64,000 nucleotides of DNA, from the NCBI RefSeq assembly GCF_000454545.1, contig NZ_CM002139.1, positions 1,085,899 through 1,149,898 of the forward strand, given 5' to 3'. The position numbers were made by a program, and so were the translations under genes. Under the pieces are notes generated by a model. The model was not told where the DNA came from. It worked only from the letters and a program-made list of their open reading frames with translations, and did not search any database. Position 1 is the first letter of the stretch; the number at the start of each line of letters is the position of its first letter. This document shows, piece by piece, positions 19,368 to 27,091 of the stretch. Origin of the DNA: Xanthomonas cassavae CFBP 4642 (GTDB taxonomy: Bacteria; Pseudomonadota; Gammaproteobacteria; Xanthomonadales; Xanthomonadaceae).

Positions 19368-20195
19368 ATGCAGCTAACAGACCTGAGCAGCCGGGTGATT
19401 CCGGCCACCGACTACCGCCGCGAGCGATGGCGCAACCAATTGGGCTGGACGCGAGAGATCCTGCGTCTGGGCGACGCAGAGGAATGGGCGTTGCGCCTGT
19501 CGATCGCCGAGATCGAGCAGGATGCCGCGTTCTCCGCATTCCCTGGCATCGATCGTGAGCTGGTGCTGCTGCGGGGCAATGGCATGCGTCTGCAGTTCGG
19601 CAATGGCGCTGGCAATGTGGATGCCGATGCCCATACCAGTGTCAGGGCCGACTTCGACGCTGATGTCGATGGCGATACCAACACCGATGCCGATACCGAT
19701 ACCGATACTGGTTCAGGTGACGGGAAAGGTGGCCGTCCGGATGCGACTGACGCAGCGAGTGTCGGCCAAGATGCTGGCGTCGGCGGAATATTGAGCGGCA
19801 CTGAGCATCTGCTCGCAAGCCCTGCGCGCGTTGGGCGTTGCGCCGAGTTAATGCCGCCCTATCAACGCGTGCGATTTGCCGGCGAAGATGCGGTAAGCGC
19901 GGTGCTGCTGGACGGGCCGACGCAGGATTTCAATCTGATGTGGCGACGCGATGTGCTGCAGGCCGAGCTGCTGCATCGGCCATTGGTCGGCACCATGCTG
20001 TTCTTCGCCGACCCGGACAGTGCCTGGGCGATCCATCTGCTTGCCGGGCAGGCCAGCTTCGGGGGCGAGAGCGGCCTGCCGGCCCTGGCGGCTGGCGATA
20101 CCGCCTGGTTGAGCGCGTCGACACGGACCCGCTACGTGCTGGATGGCGGCGGTGAATTGCTGGCGATCCGGGTTAGAGCGGCTGATAAAGCGTAG
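19368..20195 (+). CDS. hutD: HutD family protein with Asp/Thr-rich insertion
   Basis: Cupin-fold HutD/Ves family protein, 275 residues. HutD proteins accompany histidine-utilisation genes and are proposed to act as small-molecule-binding regulators; no hut genes are visible here. Family segments are RERWRNQLGWTREIL, FSAFPGIDRELVLLRG and LLDGPTQDFNLMWRRD. Between about 80 and 155 an insertion replaces a short loop: residues 85-115 are Asp/Thr repeats coded by a hexanucleotide GAT(A/G)CC array. The last six residues lie in a dispersed 143-bp repeat. ATG 19368 is the only sensible start. Confidence 0.85.
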   Translation: MQLTDLSSRVIPATDYRRERWRNQLGWTREILRLGDAEEWALRLSIAEIEQDAAFSAFPGIDRELVLLRGNGMRLQFGNGAGNVDADAHTSVRADFDADVDGDTNTDADTDTDTGSGDGKGGRPDATDAASVGQDAGVGGILSGTEHLLASPARVGRCAELMPPYQRVRFAGEDAVSAVLLDGPTQDFNLMWRRDVLQAELLHRPLVGTMLFFADPDSAWAIHLLAGQASFGGESGLPALAAGDTAWLSASTRTRYVLDGGGELLAIRVRAADKA

Positions 20196-20317
20196 CGGGC
20201 AGTCGTCAGATGGGTGCTGACGGCGCTTGGTAGCCCACGTGCAGGCATGTGGTGGGGATTCCGAATACCGGCCGTGCACCCCTGGCGTGCCGCGCGGTCG
20301 TCTTGTGGGCTGCTCTT
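20175..20317 (+). repeat. 143-bp dispersed element, copy A
   Basis: First of three related elements (others 23329-23470 plus strand and 40081-40224 minus strand). It begins AGAGCGGCT and ends AGCTGCTCT-like (here GGCTGCTCT), an imperfect terminal inverted repeat, and shares internal blocks such as GTAGCG, GTCGTCAG(A/G)TGGGTG and the GGCATG/GTACG segment. It supplies the hutD stop codon. It accounts for most of the gap between convergent hutD and the diflavin reductase gene. Confidence 0.75.
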
Positions 20318-20459
20318 GATCTGCTTCAAGACATTGGCAGTAGCAGGTCTTGAAAGGTGGCGTAAAAATCATGCAGGGCGCATAGTTGCAACCCTGAGAT
20401 AGATCCCGGCAGAACTACTGCTTGATCAAGACGCCTGCCTGGGATCTTGCTGCGTCCGC

Positions 20460-22133
20460 TCAGTACACGTCGCGCCGGTAGCGCCCGCTTTGCAGCAATT
20501 CCTGCCTGGTCGCCGGCCCCAGAATGGTGTCGAGGGTGCGGTCCACTTCCGGCGCCATGCCGCGCAGGCTGCCGCAGAGATAGATGCAGGCGCCGCGGTC
20601 GATCCATTCGCGCAGGGTCTCGGCCGCGGCGGCAAGCGCGTGCTGCACGTAACGTGTCGGGGAGGCGGGGTCGCGCGAATACGCCAGGTCCATGCGCGCA
20701 ATCCAGCCGTCCTGTTGCCATTGCTGCAGCTCGTTGGCGTACAACGCATCGTGTGCGGCATTGCGTTCGCCAAAGATCAGCCAGTTGTCGCGTGCGCCGG
20801 CCGCGATACGCGCGCGCAGATGTGCGCGCAATCCGGCGATGCCGGTGCCATTGCCGATCAGCAGCATCGGGCGTTCAGGCGCTGGTGGATGGAACCCTGG
20901 GTTGCTGCGCAACCGCAGCGCAATCGCGGCACCGACAGGCGCATGGACGCACAGCCAGCCGCTGCCGATCCCCAACCGTCCATCGTCATGCAGATGCTGG
21001 CGGATCAGCAGTTCGGCGTGTCCTTCTTCGCTGATCGATGCCAGCGAATACTCGCGATGCGGCAGCGCGACCAGGCGATGCACCATCGCCGCCAGCTCAG
21101 CAGGGGGGATCGCTGCATCCGATTTCGCATCTGCCTCCGTGCATGCAGCTGGATCTGCGCATGCACCCACACTTTCGTCCGGATCTGCAGGCAGCTGCGC
21201 GCCCGCGAGCCAGTCGCGCAACGCACGGCCATCGACTATCAGCGCGCCATCGCAGCGGTGCCGCTGCAACCAGTCCTCCACCTGCGCAGGCGCGTTGTGC
21301 GGAGCGATCTCGGCGATGTCGCCAGCGCTCCATGGCGGTAGCGCGCCGTCGCGGGGCACGAGCCGTAGCCGATAGATCGGTGCGCCGGCACTGCCAGGGT
21401 TGACATGGACACGCTCGCGCAGCTGCCAGATCGCATAGGTCGGAACACTCCACGCTGGCTGGCTCGCCAGTGCCGGTGTGAGTGCTGCCAGCCGTTGCTG
21501 CCATTGCAGCAAGGCGCGCGGGTCGGCATTGTCGACGTCGATGCGCTCGAACAGGCGCGTGCCGCCGCGTGCTTGCAGGCCGGCGTCGATGCGATGGCCG
21601 AACGCGCAGAACTGCGCGTAGCGGCGGTCGCCCAGGGCCAGGACCGCGTAGTGCACGGCAGCCAGGTCCTGCGCATTGCCGGCAAGCCAATGGCGCTCGG
21701 CCGCCTGTGCATGATCCGGTGCGTCGCCTTCGCCGGTGGTGCTGACGATGCACAACAGGCGCGGTACGCGGGCGAGTAAATCGGCATCCACCGCGTCCAG
21801 TGGCAGTGCATGCGCGCCGACGCCGGCCGTTTGCAGCGCGGCCGCGCTGCGCTCGGCAAGCTCGCGGGCGAATCCGGTCTGGCTGGCCCAGGCGATGAGC
21901 ATGCCGCTGCTGTCTGCGTTCGACACGCCGGCCCGCTGGCGGCTGCGGATAAAAATGACAGCGCAGACCGCGGCATACAGGGTCATGCCCAGTGCTGCCC
22001 ACTGCCAGCGCTGCGGCGTCGGCGCACTCCACCATGCGCCTTGGTGCAGGCTGGCAAGCCATGCAGCGATTGCGGCAAGGGCAAGCAGCAGCGCTCCATT
22101 CCCCAGCCAGACCCGGGCGCGTGCCGCTGTCAT
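20460..22133 (-). CDS. Membrane-anchored diflavin reductase (flavodoxin plus FAD/NADPH domains)
   Basis: 557-residue sulfite-reductase-alpha-like protein. Two membrane helices (9-29 and 44-63) anchor it; a flavodoxin-like FMN domain follows (GMLIAWASQTGFARELAE through IVSTTGEGDAPDHA and LALGDRRYAQFC), then FAD- and NADPH-binding domains with REYSLASIS, LLIGNGTGIAGLRAH and YLCGSLRGMAPEV. It should pass electrons from NADPH through FAD and FMN toward a membrane partner. Coupled to apbE by a 4-bp overlap and close to a PepSY protein, it resembles the reductase half of Pseudomonas PiuB, here as a separate gene. Confidence 0.9.
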   Translation of the reverse strand: MTAARARVWLGNGALLLALAAIAAWLASLHQGAWWSAPTPQRWQWAALGMTLYAAVCAVIFIRSRQRAGVSNADSSGMLIAWASQTGFARELAERSAAALQTAGVGAHALPLDAVDADLLARVPRLLCIVSTTGEGDAPDHAQAAERHWLAGNAQDLAAVHYAVLALGDRRYAQFCAFGHRIDAGLQARGGTRLFERIDVDNADPRALLQWQQRLAALTPALASQPAWSVPTYAIWQLRERVHVNPGSAGAPIYRLRLVPRDGALPPWSAGDIAEIAPHNAPAQVEDWLQRHRCDGALIVDGRALRDWLAGAQLPADPDESVGACADPAACTEADAKSDAAIPPAELAAMVHRLVALPHREYSLASISEEGHAELLIRQHLHDDGRLGIGSGWLCVHAPVGAAIALRLRSNPGFHPPAPERPMLLIGNGTGIAGLRAHLRARIAAGARDNWLIFGERNAAHDALYANELQQWQQDGWIARMDLAYSRDPASPTRYVQHALAAAAETLREWIDRGACIYLCGSLRGMAPEVDRTLDTILGPATRQELLQSGRYRRDVY

Positions 22134-23104
22134 GAGGCGGCCAGATGCAGCTCGAAGGCGGGGCTCATGGCTTCGCGCAGGCTGCCGTCGTGGCGGGTCA
22201 GAAAGCGCACCGCAAGGCCGGCCTTGTGCGCATAGGCAAGCCCGGCGTCGGTCCCGAGCACGGTCATGGCGGTGGCCCAGGCGTCGGCCTGCATGGCATC
22301 GGCGGCGAGGACGGTGACCGCGGCGGGCGCGTGCGGAATCGGTGCCCCGGTGCGCGGGTCGAAGGTGTGGGCGTAGCGCAGACCGTCGCTTTCGAAGCGG
22401 TGCCAGCGGTCGCCGGAGGTGGCTACGGCGACGCCGTCCAGGGTGAGCACCCGTGGTGGCAGCGCCGCACCGGCGTCTTCATCGGGGGCGGACTCGACCA
22501 GCACACGCCAGGCGCTGCCATCGGGTTTGCATCCATAGCCGAACAGTTCGCCGCCGACATCGATCAAGGCGCTGGTGATGTCGGCCTGTACCAGGGCGTG
22601 GTGCACGCAGTCCACGCCATAGCCCTTGGCGATGCCGGACAGGTCCAGCGCCACCGCGCCCGGTTGCAGGACACGCGGGCCATCCAGTTCCAGGCGCTGC
22701 CAGCCGCAGCGCAGGCTCACCAGCGCGATCTGCTCGGACGATGGCACCCGTCGCCGGCCCGCGTTGGCGCCGAAGCCCCACAGTTCGACCATCGGCCCGA
22801 CGGTGGGGTCAAAGGCACCGTCGCTGGCCTGGGCAATGTCCAGCGCGGTGCGCAGCACGGTGTGGAACTCATCGGGCAAGGCCTGCCAGTGGCCGGCCGC
22901 TAGACGGTTGTAGCGGCTGATGTCCGAGGTCGCGTCCCAGGTGCTCATCTGTGCGACCACGCGGTCGAGCGCTGCCTGGATGCGCGCATGCAACGGATGC
23001 AGGTCGCGGCTGCGCGGCGCCACCAGCCTGACGCTCCAGGTGGTGCCCATGCTGTGGCCGCCCAGGGTGGCAAGCGTGGTGTCTGCAGGAGCGAATGCGT
23101 TCAT
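22130..23104 (-). CDS. apbE: FAD:protein FMN transferase ApbE
   Basis: Flavin transferase that attaches FMN from FAD to a Thr/Ser of extracytoplasmic proteins. The 324-residue product has GGHSMGTTWSVRL near the start, a FAD-binding segment DLSGIAKGYGVD, IDVGGELFGYG, RWHRFESDGLRYAHTFDPRTGAP and the metal-binding ADAMQADAWATAM. No lipobox or strong signal peptide is visible from ATG 23104, so it may be cytoplasmic or have a start further upstream (the frame is open to 23257). The likely substrate is the neighbouring DUF2271 protein. Confidence 0.93.
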   Translation of the reverse strand: MNAFAPADTTLATLGGHSMGTTWSVRLVAPRSRDLHPLHARIQAALDRVVAQMSTWDATSDISRYNRLAAGHWQALPDEFHTVLRTALDIAQASDGAFDPTVGPMVELWGFGANAGRRRVPSSEQIALVSLRCGWQRLELDGPRVLQPGAVALDLSGIAKGYGVDCVHHALVQADITSALIDVGGELFGYGCKPDGSAWRVLVESAPDEDAGAALPPRVLTLDGVAVATSGDRWHRFESDGLRYAHTFDPRTGAPIPHAPAAVTVLAADAMQADAWATAMTVLGTDAGLAYAHKAGLAVRFLTRHDGSLREAMSPAFELHLAAS

Positions 23105-23328
23105 ACGTGGACTGTGAGCGGGTACTGCGGCAGGAACATGATGGTGACGTGCGGCGCGGCCGATTGCATCAGCATCCTGCCGGTTCGGCGATCGACGCCG
23201 TCGGGCGTGCGTACCTTTCGACCATGCCAGCGTGGTCAGTCGCCGCGCGGACAGCAACGCGAGGCGACGGCTCCATCGTGCGAGAAGCCTGACACGTCAC
23301 CAGAACCCTGGCGTGCGCTGCCGCCACT

Positions 23329-23470
23329 GCGGCTAAGGGACGTAGCGCGCAGTGGCCAGGTGGGCATGGACGGCTCGCAGGAACCGGAATGTACGAGTGG
23401 GACAGACCGATTCCGGGTACCGACCGCGCCCGCCCCGGAGGGCGGCGCAGCAGTGTTGTCAGCTGCTCTT
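23329..23470 (+). repeat. 143-bp dispersed element, copy B
   Basis: Second copy, plus strand, in the 364-bp gap between apbE and the DUF4198 gene. Shares with the others GTAGCGCGCAGTGGCCAGGTGGGC, GGAACCGGAATGTACG, GCAGCAGTGTTGT and the closing AGCTGCTCTT; the first three bases of the end repeat are changed. Its right end abuts the DUF4198 stop codon. The remaining 225 bp of the gap shows no gene. Confidence 0.75.
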
Positions 23471-24272
23471 ATTGCGGCAGCACTTCCAGCGTCACCACAT
23501 AGCCCAGGCGACGCTGCTTGGCCTGCGGCAGCGAGGTCTTGCTGTCTTCGCTGCTGGTTTCCAGCCAATACATGCCGGGCTCCGGCCAGGTCACGCTGAA
23601 GCCGCCCTTGGCGTCGGTCTTGAGCTTGATCTCGTTCTGCGCATCGCGGTAGCGGGTGCCGCCGCGCACGATCTCGATCTCCAGCCCGGCGGCCGGCTTG
23701 CCATCCAGTTGCAGGGTGAAGTGCGCGGCTTCGCCGGCGACCAGGTCATTGGGATGGGTGACCGGCACCAGCTCGATGCCCTTGCCGCTGGGCTTGAAGA
23801 CGGTGGTGGTCGGCGCGCCGCGGGTGACGAAGGTTTCCACGCGGCTGAGCGATTGCGACACCTGCAAGTCCTGCGCGTTCTTGGGTACTTCGGTGGCGAA
23901 GCTGGCTTCGTTGCCGCGCCAGCGCTTGGGCTTGCCGTCTTCCTTCCAGCTGGCGAACAGGCCGGCGTTGACGATGCCGAGCTTGTAGGTGCCGGGCTGG
24001 GTGAGCTGCAGGTCGAACACGCTGCGGTATTTGCCGGTGGCCGGGTTTTCCGGCTTGAGCGCGCTGCCATCGGGCGCGGTGATGCTGAGGTTCTCCAGTC
24101 GCAACGGCACATGGTTGAAATAGAACAGGTCGTTGGACACCGCGGCGTCGACGGTGATCCACGGCGCTTCGCCGGCAATGACGGTCTGCGAGGGCAGCAG
24201 CCAGGCCTTGTGCGCAAGCGTGGTAGCCGGCAGTGCTGCAAGCAGGGCGATCAGGACGAGAGAACGTTGCAT
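23469..24272 (-). CDS. DUF4198 periplasmic protein
   Basis: A 267-residue exported protein, DUF4198 family, with a signal peptide (1-20, ending TTLA) followed immediately by [12 protein letters not shown], the family hallmark. Two beta-sandwich-like domains follow: an N-terminal one with [17 protein letters not shown] and a C-terminal carboxypeptidase-regulatory-like one ([41 protein letters not shown]). DUF4198 proteins are often found with nickel, cobalt or iron uptake genes. Here they sit with DUF2271 and PepSY genes, which suggests a role in periplasmic iron handling. Confidence 0.9.
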   Translation of the reverse strand: MQRSLVLIALLAALPATTLAHKAWLLPSQTVIAGEAPWITVDAAVSNDLFYFNHVPLRLENLSITAPDGSALKPENPATGKYRSVFDLQLTQPGTYKLGIVNAGLFASWKEDGKPKRWRGNEASFATEVPKNAQDLQVSQSLSRVETFVTRGAPTTTVFKPSGKGIELVPVTHPNDLVAGEAAHFTLQLDGKPAAGLEIEIVRGGTRYRDAQNEIKLKTDAKGGFSVTWPEPGMYWLETSSEDSKTSLPQAKQRRLGYVVTLEVLPQ

Positions 24273-24435
24273 GACAACTCCTTGAGAATGCGAAAGGCGG
24301 TGGGCGCGTGTCCGATCAGCGCGCGTCGCGGCGCTGGCTGGATGCGTGGAAATGAAAAATGCAAGACGATGTGCAGCGTGCGCCGGCCGGGCAGGGGGTG
24401 GGACGGCAGCCCACGCCGCGTGCCGACGCCGGGTA

Positions 24436-24951
24436 TCAAGGCTTGGCGGTCAGGCTGATCGCACCCAGTTCACTGCTGCCGCTGGCCTTGGCGCTTTGCG
24501 GCGCTGTTGCCGGCCAGCTGAAAGGCACTTTGACCAGTTCGCGGCCGCCCACTTCGCGCGCGGCCTCCACCACCAGCGTGTACTGGCCGGCCGGCAGCGA
24601 CTTCAATGCGCCCTTGGTGTCGCGGAAGGAAAGCGCATGCGCGCCAGCCGGGCGGGTCGGGCCGGTGACGCCATCGACCGGCACGTCCAGCGTGCGGCCA
24701 CTCTTGCGCCACCACTGACGCAGATCCGGCAACCACTTGGTGCCGTGGCCCTCGGCGGTGTCCTTGGATTGATACCAGACCGCCAGGTTGGCAGCGACCT
24801 TCTGGTCCGCGCCTTCCAGCCAGATCGCCACGTAGGGGCGGTGGTATTCGGCGACATTGAGCTTGGGAATCTCGACAGTGATATCGAGCGTGGCCGCATA
24901 CGCCGGCATGGCGAGCAGGCCGCTCAGGGCGATGGTCAGGGTGGCGCGCAT
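24436..24951 (-). CDS. DUF2271 periplasmic protein, probable flavinylation substrate
   Basis: A 171-residue exported protein with signal peptide (about 1-20, ending AYAA) and a DUF2271 domain: [23 protein letters not shown] and [13 protein letters not shown]. Residues 93-103, [11 protein letters not shown], resemble the ApbE target motif in which a Thr of (S/T)GAT receives FMN; here the Ala is Pro and Thr99 is the candidate residue. ATG 24951 opens the signal peptide. It is followed by DUF4198 and preceded by the PepSY gene with a 20-bp gap. Confidence 0.9.
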   Translation of the reverse strand: MRATLTIALSGLLAMPAYAATLDITVEIPKLNVAEYHRPYVAIWLEGADQKVAANLAVWYQSKDTAEGHGTKWLPDLRQWWRKSGRTLDVPVDGVTGPTRPAGAHALSFRDTKGALKSLPAGQYTLVVEAAREVGGRELVKVPFSWPATAPQSAKASGSSELGAISLTAKP

Positions 24952-24971
24952 GGTCGTCTCCGAGGAAGGGG

Positions 24972-25610
24972 TCAATGGATCAACAGCAGGGCAAGCAGCA
25001 GCGGGATCAACAGGCCCAGGCCGACCAGCGGCCAGGTCATGTGGCGCTGACGCGCATGCAGATGCAACAGGAACAGCCCGGTGATGCAGAACACCAGGCA
25101 GGCGATGGCGAACACGTCGATGAACCAGCCCCACGCCGGCCCGGCGTTACGGCCCTTGTGCAGGTCGTTGAGATAGGCGACCCAGCCACGCGAGGTGCGC
25201 TCGTATTCGATCGCACCGTTCATGCGGTCCAGGCTCAGCCAGGCATCGCCACCGGGGCGCGGAAGCGCGACATACACCTCGTCTGCGGACCATTCGCCGT
25301 TGCGCGTGCCGATGCTGATATCGAGCTCGCGTCCAAGCCACTGCGCCACGCGGGGCGGCAGCGGTGCATCGCCGTCCTGCCGGCTGCCCAGGGTTTTCAA
25401 CAATGCAGTTGGCAGGGTGAGCGTGCGTTGCTCGGTGGATGGGCTGGCTTCGATCCGCGCAGCGTGATTGAGGGTCAGCCCGGTGATCGTAAACAGCAGC
25501 ATGCCGATCAGGCACAGCGCCGAGCTGATCCAGTGCCATTGATGCAGCATGCGCAGCCAGAATCCGCGGCGTTGCTGGGCACTGGCGGCGGTGGCGGCAG
25601 GTCGCGACAT
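24972..25610 (-). CDS. PepSY-associated transmembrane protein
   Basis: A 212-residue inner-membrane protein with three helices (about 27-48, 161-183, 191-211) and one periplasmic loop. His23, His26 and His49 flank the first helix and HLHARQRH follows the second, arranged as possible haem or iron ligands, as in PepSY_TM proteins of siderophore-reduction systems. It probably carries electrons from the cytoplasmic reductase to the periplasmic DUF2271 flavoprotein. In Pseudomonas PiuB the PepSY and reductase parts are one polypeptide. Confidence 0.9.
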   Translation of the reverse strand: MSRPAATAASAQQRRGFWLRMLHQWHWISSALCLIGMLLFTITGLTLNHAARIEASPSTEQRTLTLPTALLKTLGSRQDGDAPLPPRVAQWLGRELDISIGTRNGEWSADEVYVALPRPGGDAWLSLDRMNGAIEYERTSRGWVAYLNDLHKGRNAGPAWGWFIDVFAIACLVFCITGLFLLHLHARQRHMTWPLVGLGLLIPLLLALLLIH

Positions 25611-25617
25611 GAGGTGC

Positions 25618-26364
25618 TCAGGCCGGGACCGCAGCGGTGGCTGCCTGCAACTGCGATTGCCGCGCGGTCACCTCGCCCAGCAGTGCGCGCAGGCGCGGCT
25701 GCGGCGCGTTGCCGAGCAGGGCGGTGAGCTGGCGCAGGAAGCCGGCATGCCCACCGACGATGGCGCGGCGCATCCACCGCTCGGCTTGATCGAGCGCGCC
25801 CGCATCGGCCAGCACGGTGGCGTAGCTGGCCTGGCCGCGAAAGTCGCCGGCCTCGGCAGACCTGCGATACCAGTCGCGCGCGGCGTGCGGGTCAGCGGTG
25901 CAGGCCAGGCCCTGGTCGAGGTAGCGCGCCAGGAAGTTCATCGACTTGGCATGCCCGCGTTCGGCGGCCTGGCGATACAGCGCCAGGGCCTGCGTCTGGT
26001 CCTGCGCCACTCCGCGTCCGGAGGCATGCAGATGCGCCAGGTTGTACATGCCCCAGTCCAGGCCATGGTCGGCGGCGCGGCGGTACCACAGCGCCGCCAG
26101 CGCATCGTTGACGGGCGTGCCGAAGCCCAGCTCGTGGCAGCGGCCGAGTTGGTTCATGGCCGCCGGCTGCCCGGCATTGGCGGCCACTTCGTACCACAGC
26201 ATCGCCGTGGCCGGATCGGCCGGGACGCCGCGTCCTTCGGCATACAGCTGTGCGAGCAGCAGCTGCGCAGCGCTGTCCTGGCCAGCAGCGGCCCTGCGCA
26301 GCGAGGCGATGGCCCGCTCGGACTGCGTGCGCAGCAGTACGGGATCCTGCGCGGGCTCAGACAT
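25618..26364 (-). CDS. Sel1-repeat (TPR-like) protein
   Basis: A 248-residue protein without signal peptide, made of about five Sel1 repeats: units such as [39 protein letters not shown] and [19 protein letters not shown]. Sel1 repeats are protein-interaction scaffolds. The same gene type follows piuC in Pseudomonas iron clusters. It overlaps piuC by 8 bp and is followed after 7 bp by the PepSY gene, so it belongs to the same transcript. Partner unknown. Confidence 0.92.
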   Translation of the reverse strand: MSEPAQDPVLLRTQSERAIASLRRAAAGQDSAAQLLLAQLYAEGRGVPADPATAMLWYEVAANAGQPAAMNQLGRCHELGFGTPVNDALAALWYRRAADHGLDWGMYNLAHLHASGRGVAQDQTQALALYRQAAERGHAKSMNFLARYLDQGLACTADPHAARDWYRRSAEAGDFRGQASYATVLADAGALDQAERWMRRAIVGGHAGFLRQLTALLGNAPQPRLRALLGEVTARQSQLQAATAAVPA

Positions 26365-27043
26365 CGGCCCACTGCCGCAACAGGTTGTGATACACGCCGG
26401 TGAGCTGGATCAGCGACGGGTGCCCCGGCGTGTCTTGCGTCAGCCGCCGAATCGAGACATCCAGTTCGAACAACAGCCGGCGCTGCGCCGCATCGCGCAG
26501 CATGCTCTGGGTCCAGAAGAATGCCGCCACGCGCGTGCCGCGGGTGACCGGGTTGACCTTGTGCAGGCTGGTGCCGGGGTAGATCACCAGATGTCCGGCG
26601 GGCAGCTTGACCGACTGCGTGCCGTAGGTGTCTTCGATCACCAGCTCGCCGCCGTCGTAGCTGTCCGGGTCGCTGAGAAACAGCGTGCCGGAAACATCGG
26701 TACGCACCGGCTCGGCGCCACCACGGCTGCGGTCGTAGCGCACCGCGTTGTCCACGTGATACCCGAACGACTGCCCGCCGCTGTAGCGATTGAACAGCGG
26801 CGGATAGATCCGCCGCGGCAGGACCGCCGAAAAGAACGTGCTGCTGTGCGACAGCGCCTCCAGCACCAGCGCGCTGGACTCGCGCGCGCTGGCGCTGTCT
26901 TCGGGCAGTTGCGCATTGTCCTTGGCCTGCGCCGACTGGTGGCCGGCGGTGATGCGGCCATCGGCCCAGTCGGCCGCGTCCAGCCGCCCACGCAATGCGC
27001 GCAGTTGCGTGGCATCGAGGACATCGGGAATGGGCAACAGCAT
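26357..27043 (-). CDS. piuC: PKHD-type Fe(II)/2-oxoglutarate hydroxylase PiuC
   Basis: Cytoplasmic Fe(II)/2-oxoglutarate dioxygenase of the PiuC/YbiX family, genetically tied to catecholate siderophore receptors. The 228-residue product has the iron ligands His96, Asp98 (YHVDNAVR) and His161 (GTSLHKV) and the 2-oxoglutarate-binding Arg171 (GTRVAAFFW). Substrate unknown in the family. It lies 48 bp after the TonB-receptor stop and is probably co-transcribed and iron-repressed with it. Confidence 0.95.
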   Translation of the reverse strand: MLLPIPDVLDATQLRALRGRLDAADWADGRITAGHQSAQAKDNAQLPEDSASARESSALVLEALSHSSTFFSAVLPRRIYPPLFNRYSGGQSFGYHVDNAVRYDRSRGGAEPVRTDVSGTLFLSDPDSYDGGELVIEDTYGTQSVKLPAGHLVIYPGTSLHKVNPVTRGTRVAAFFWTQSMLRDAAQRRLLFELDVSIRRLTQDTPGHPSLIQLTGVYHNLLRQWADV

Positions 27044-27091
27044 GCGGTGGTCTCCACGCCACCCGCGCAGGGCGGATGGCGCTTCATAGGG

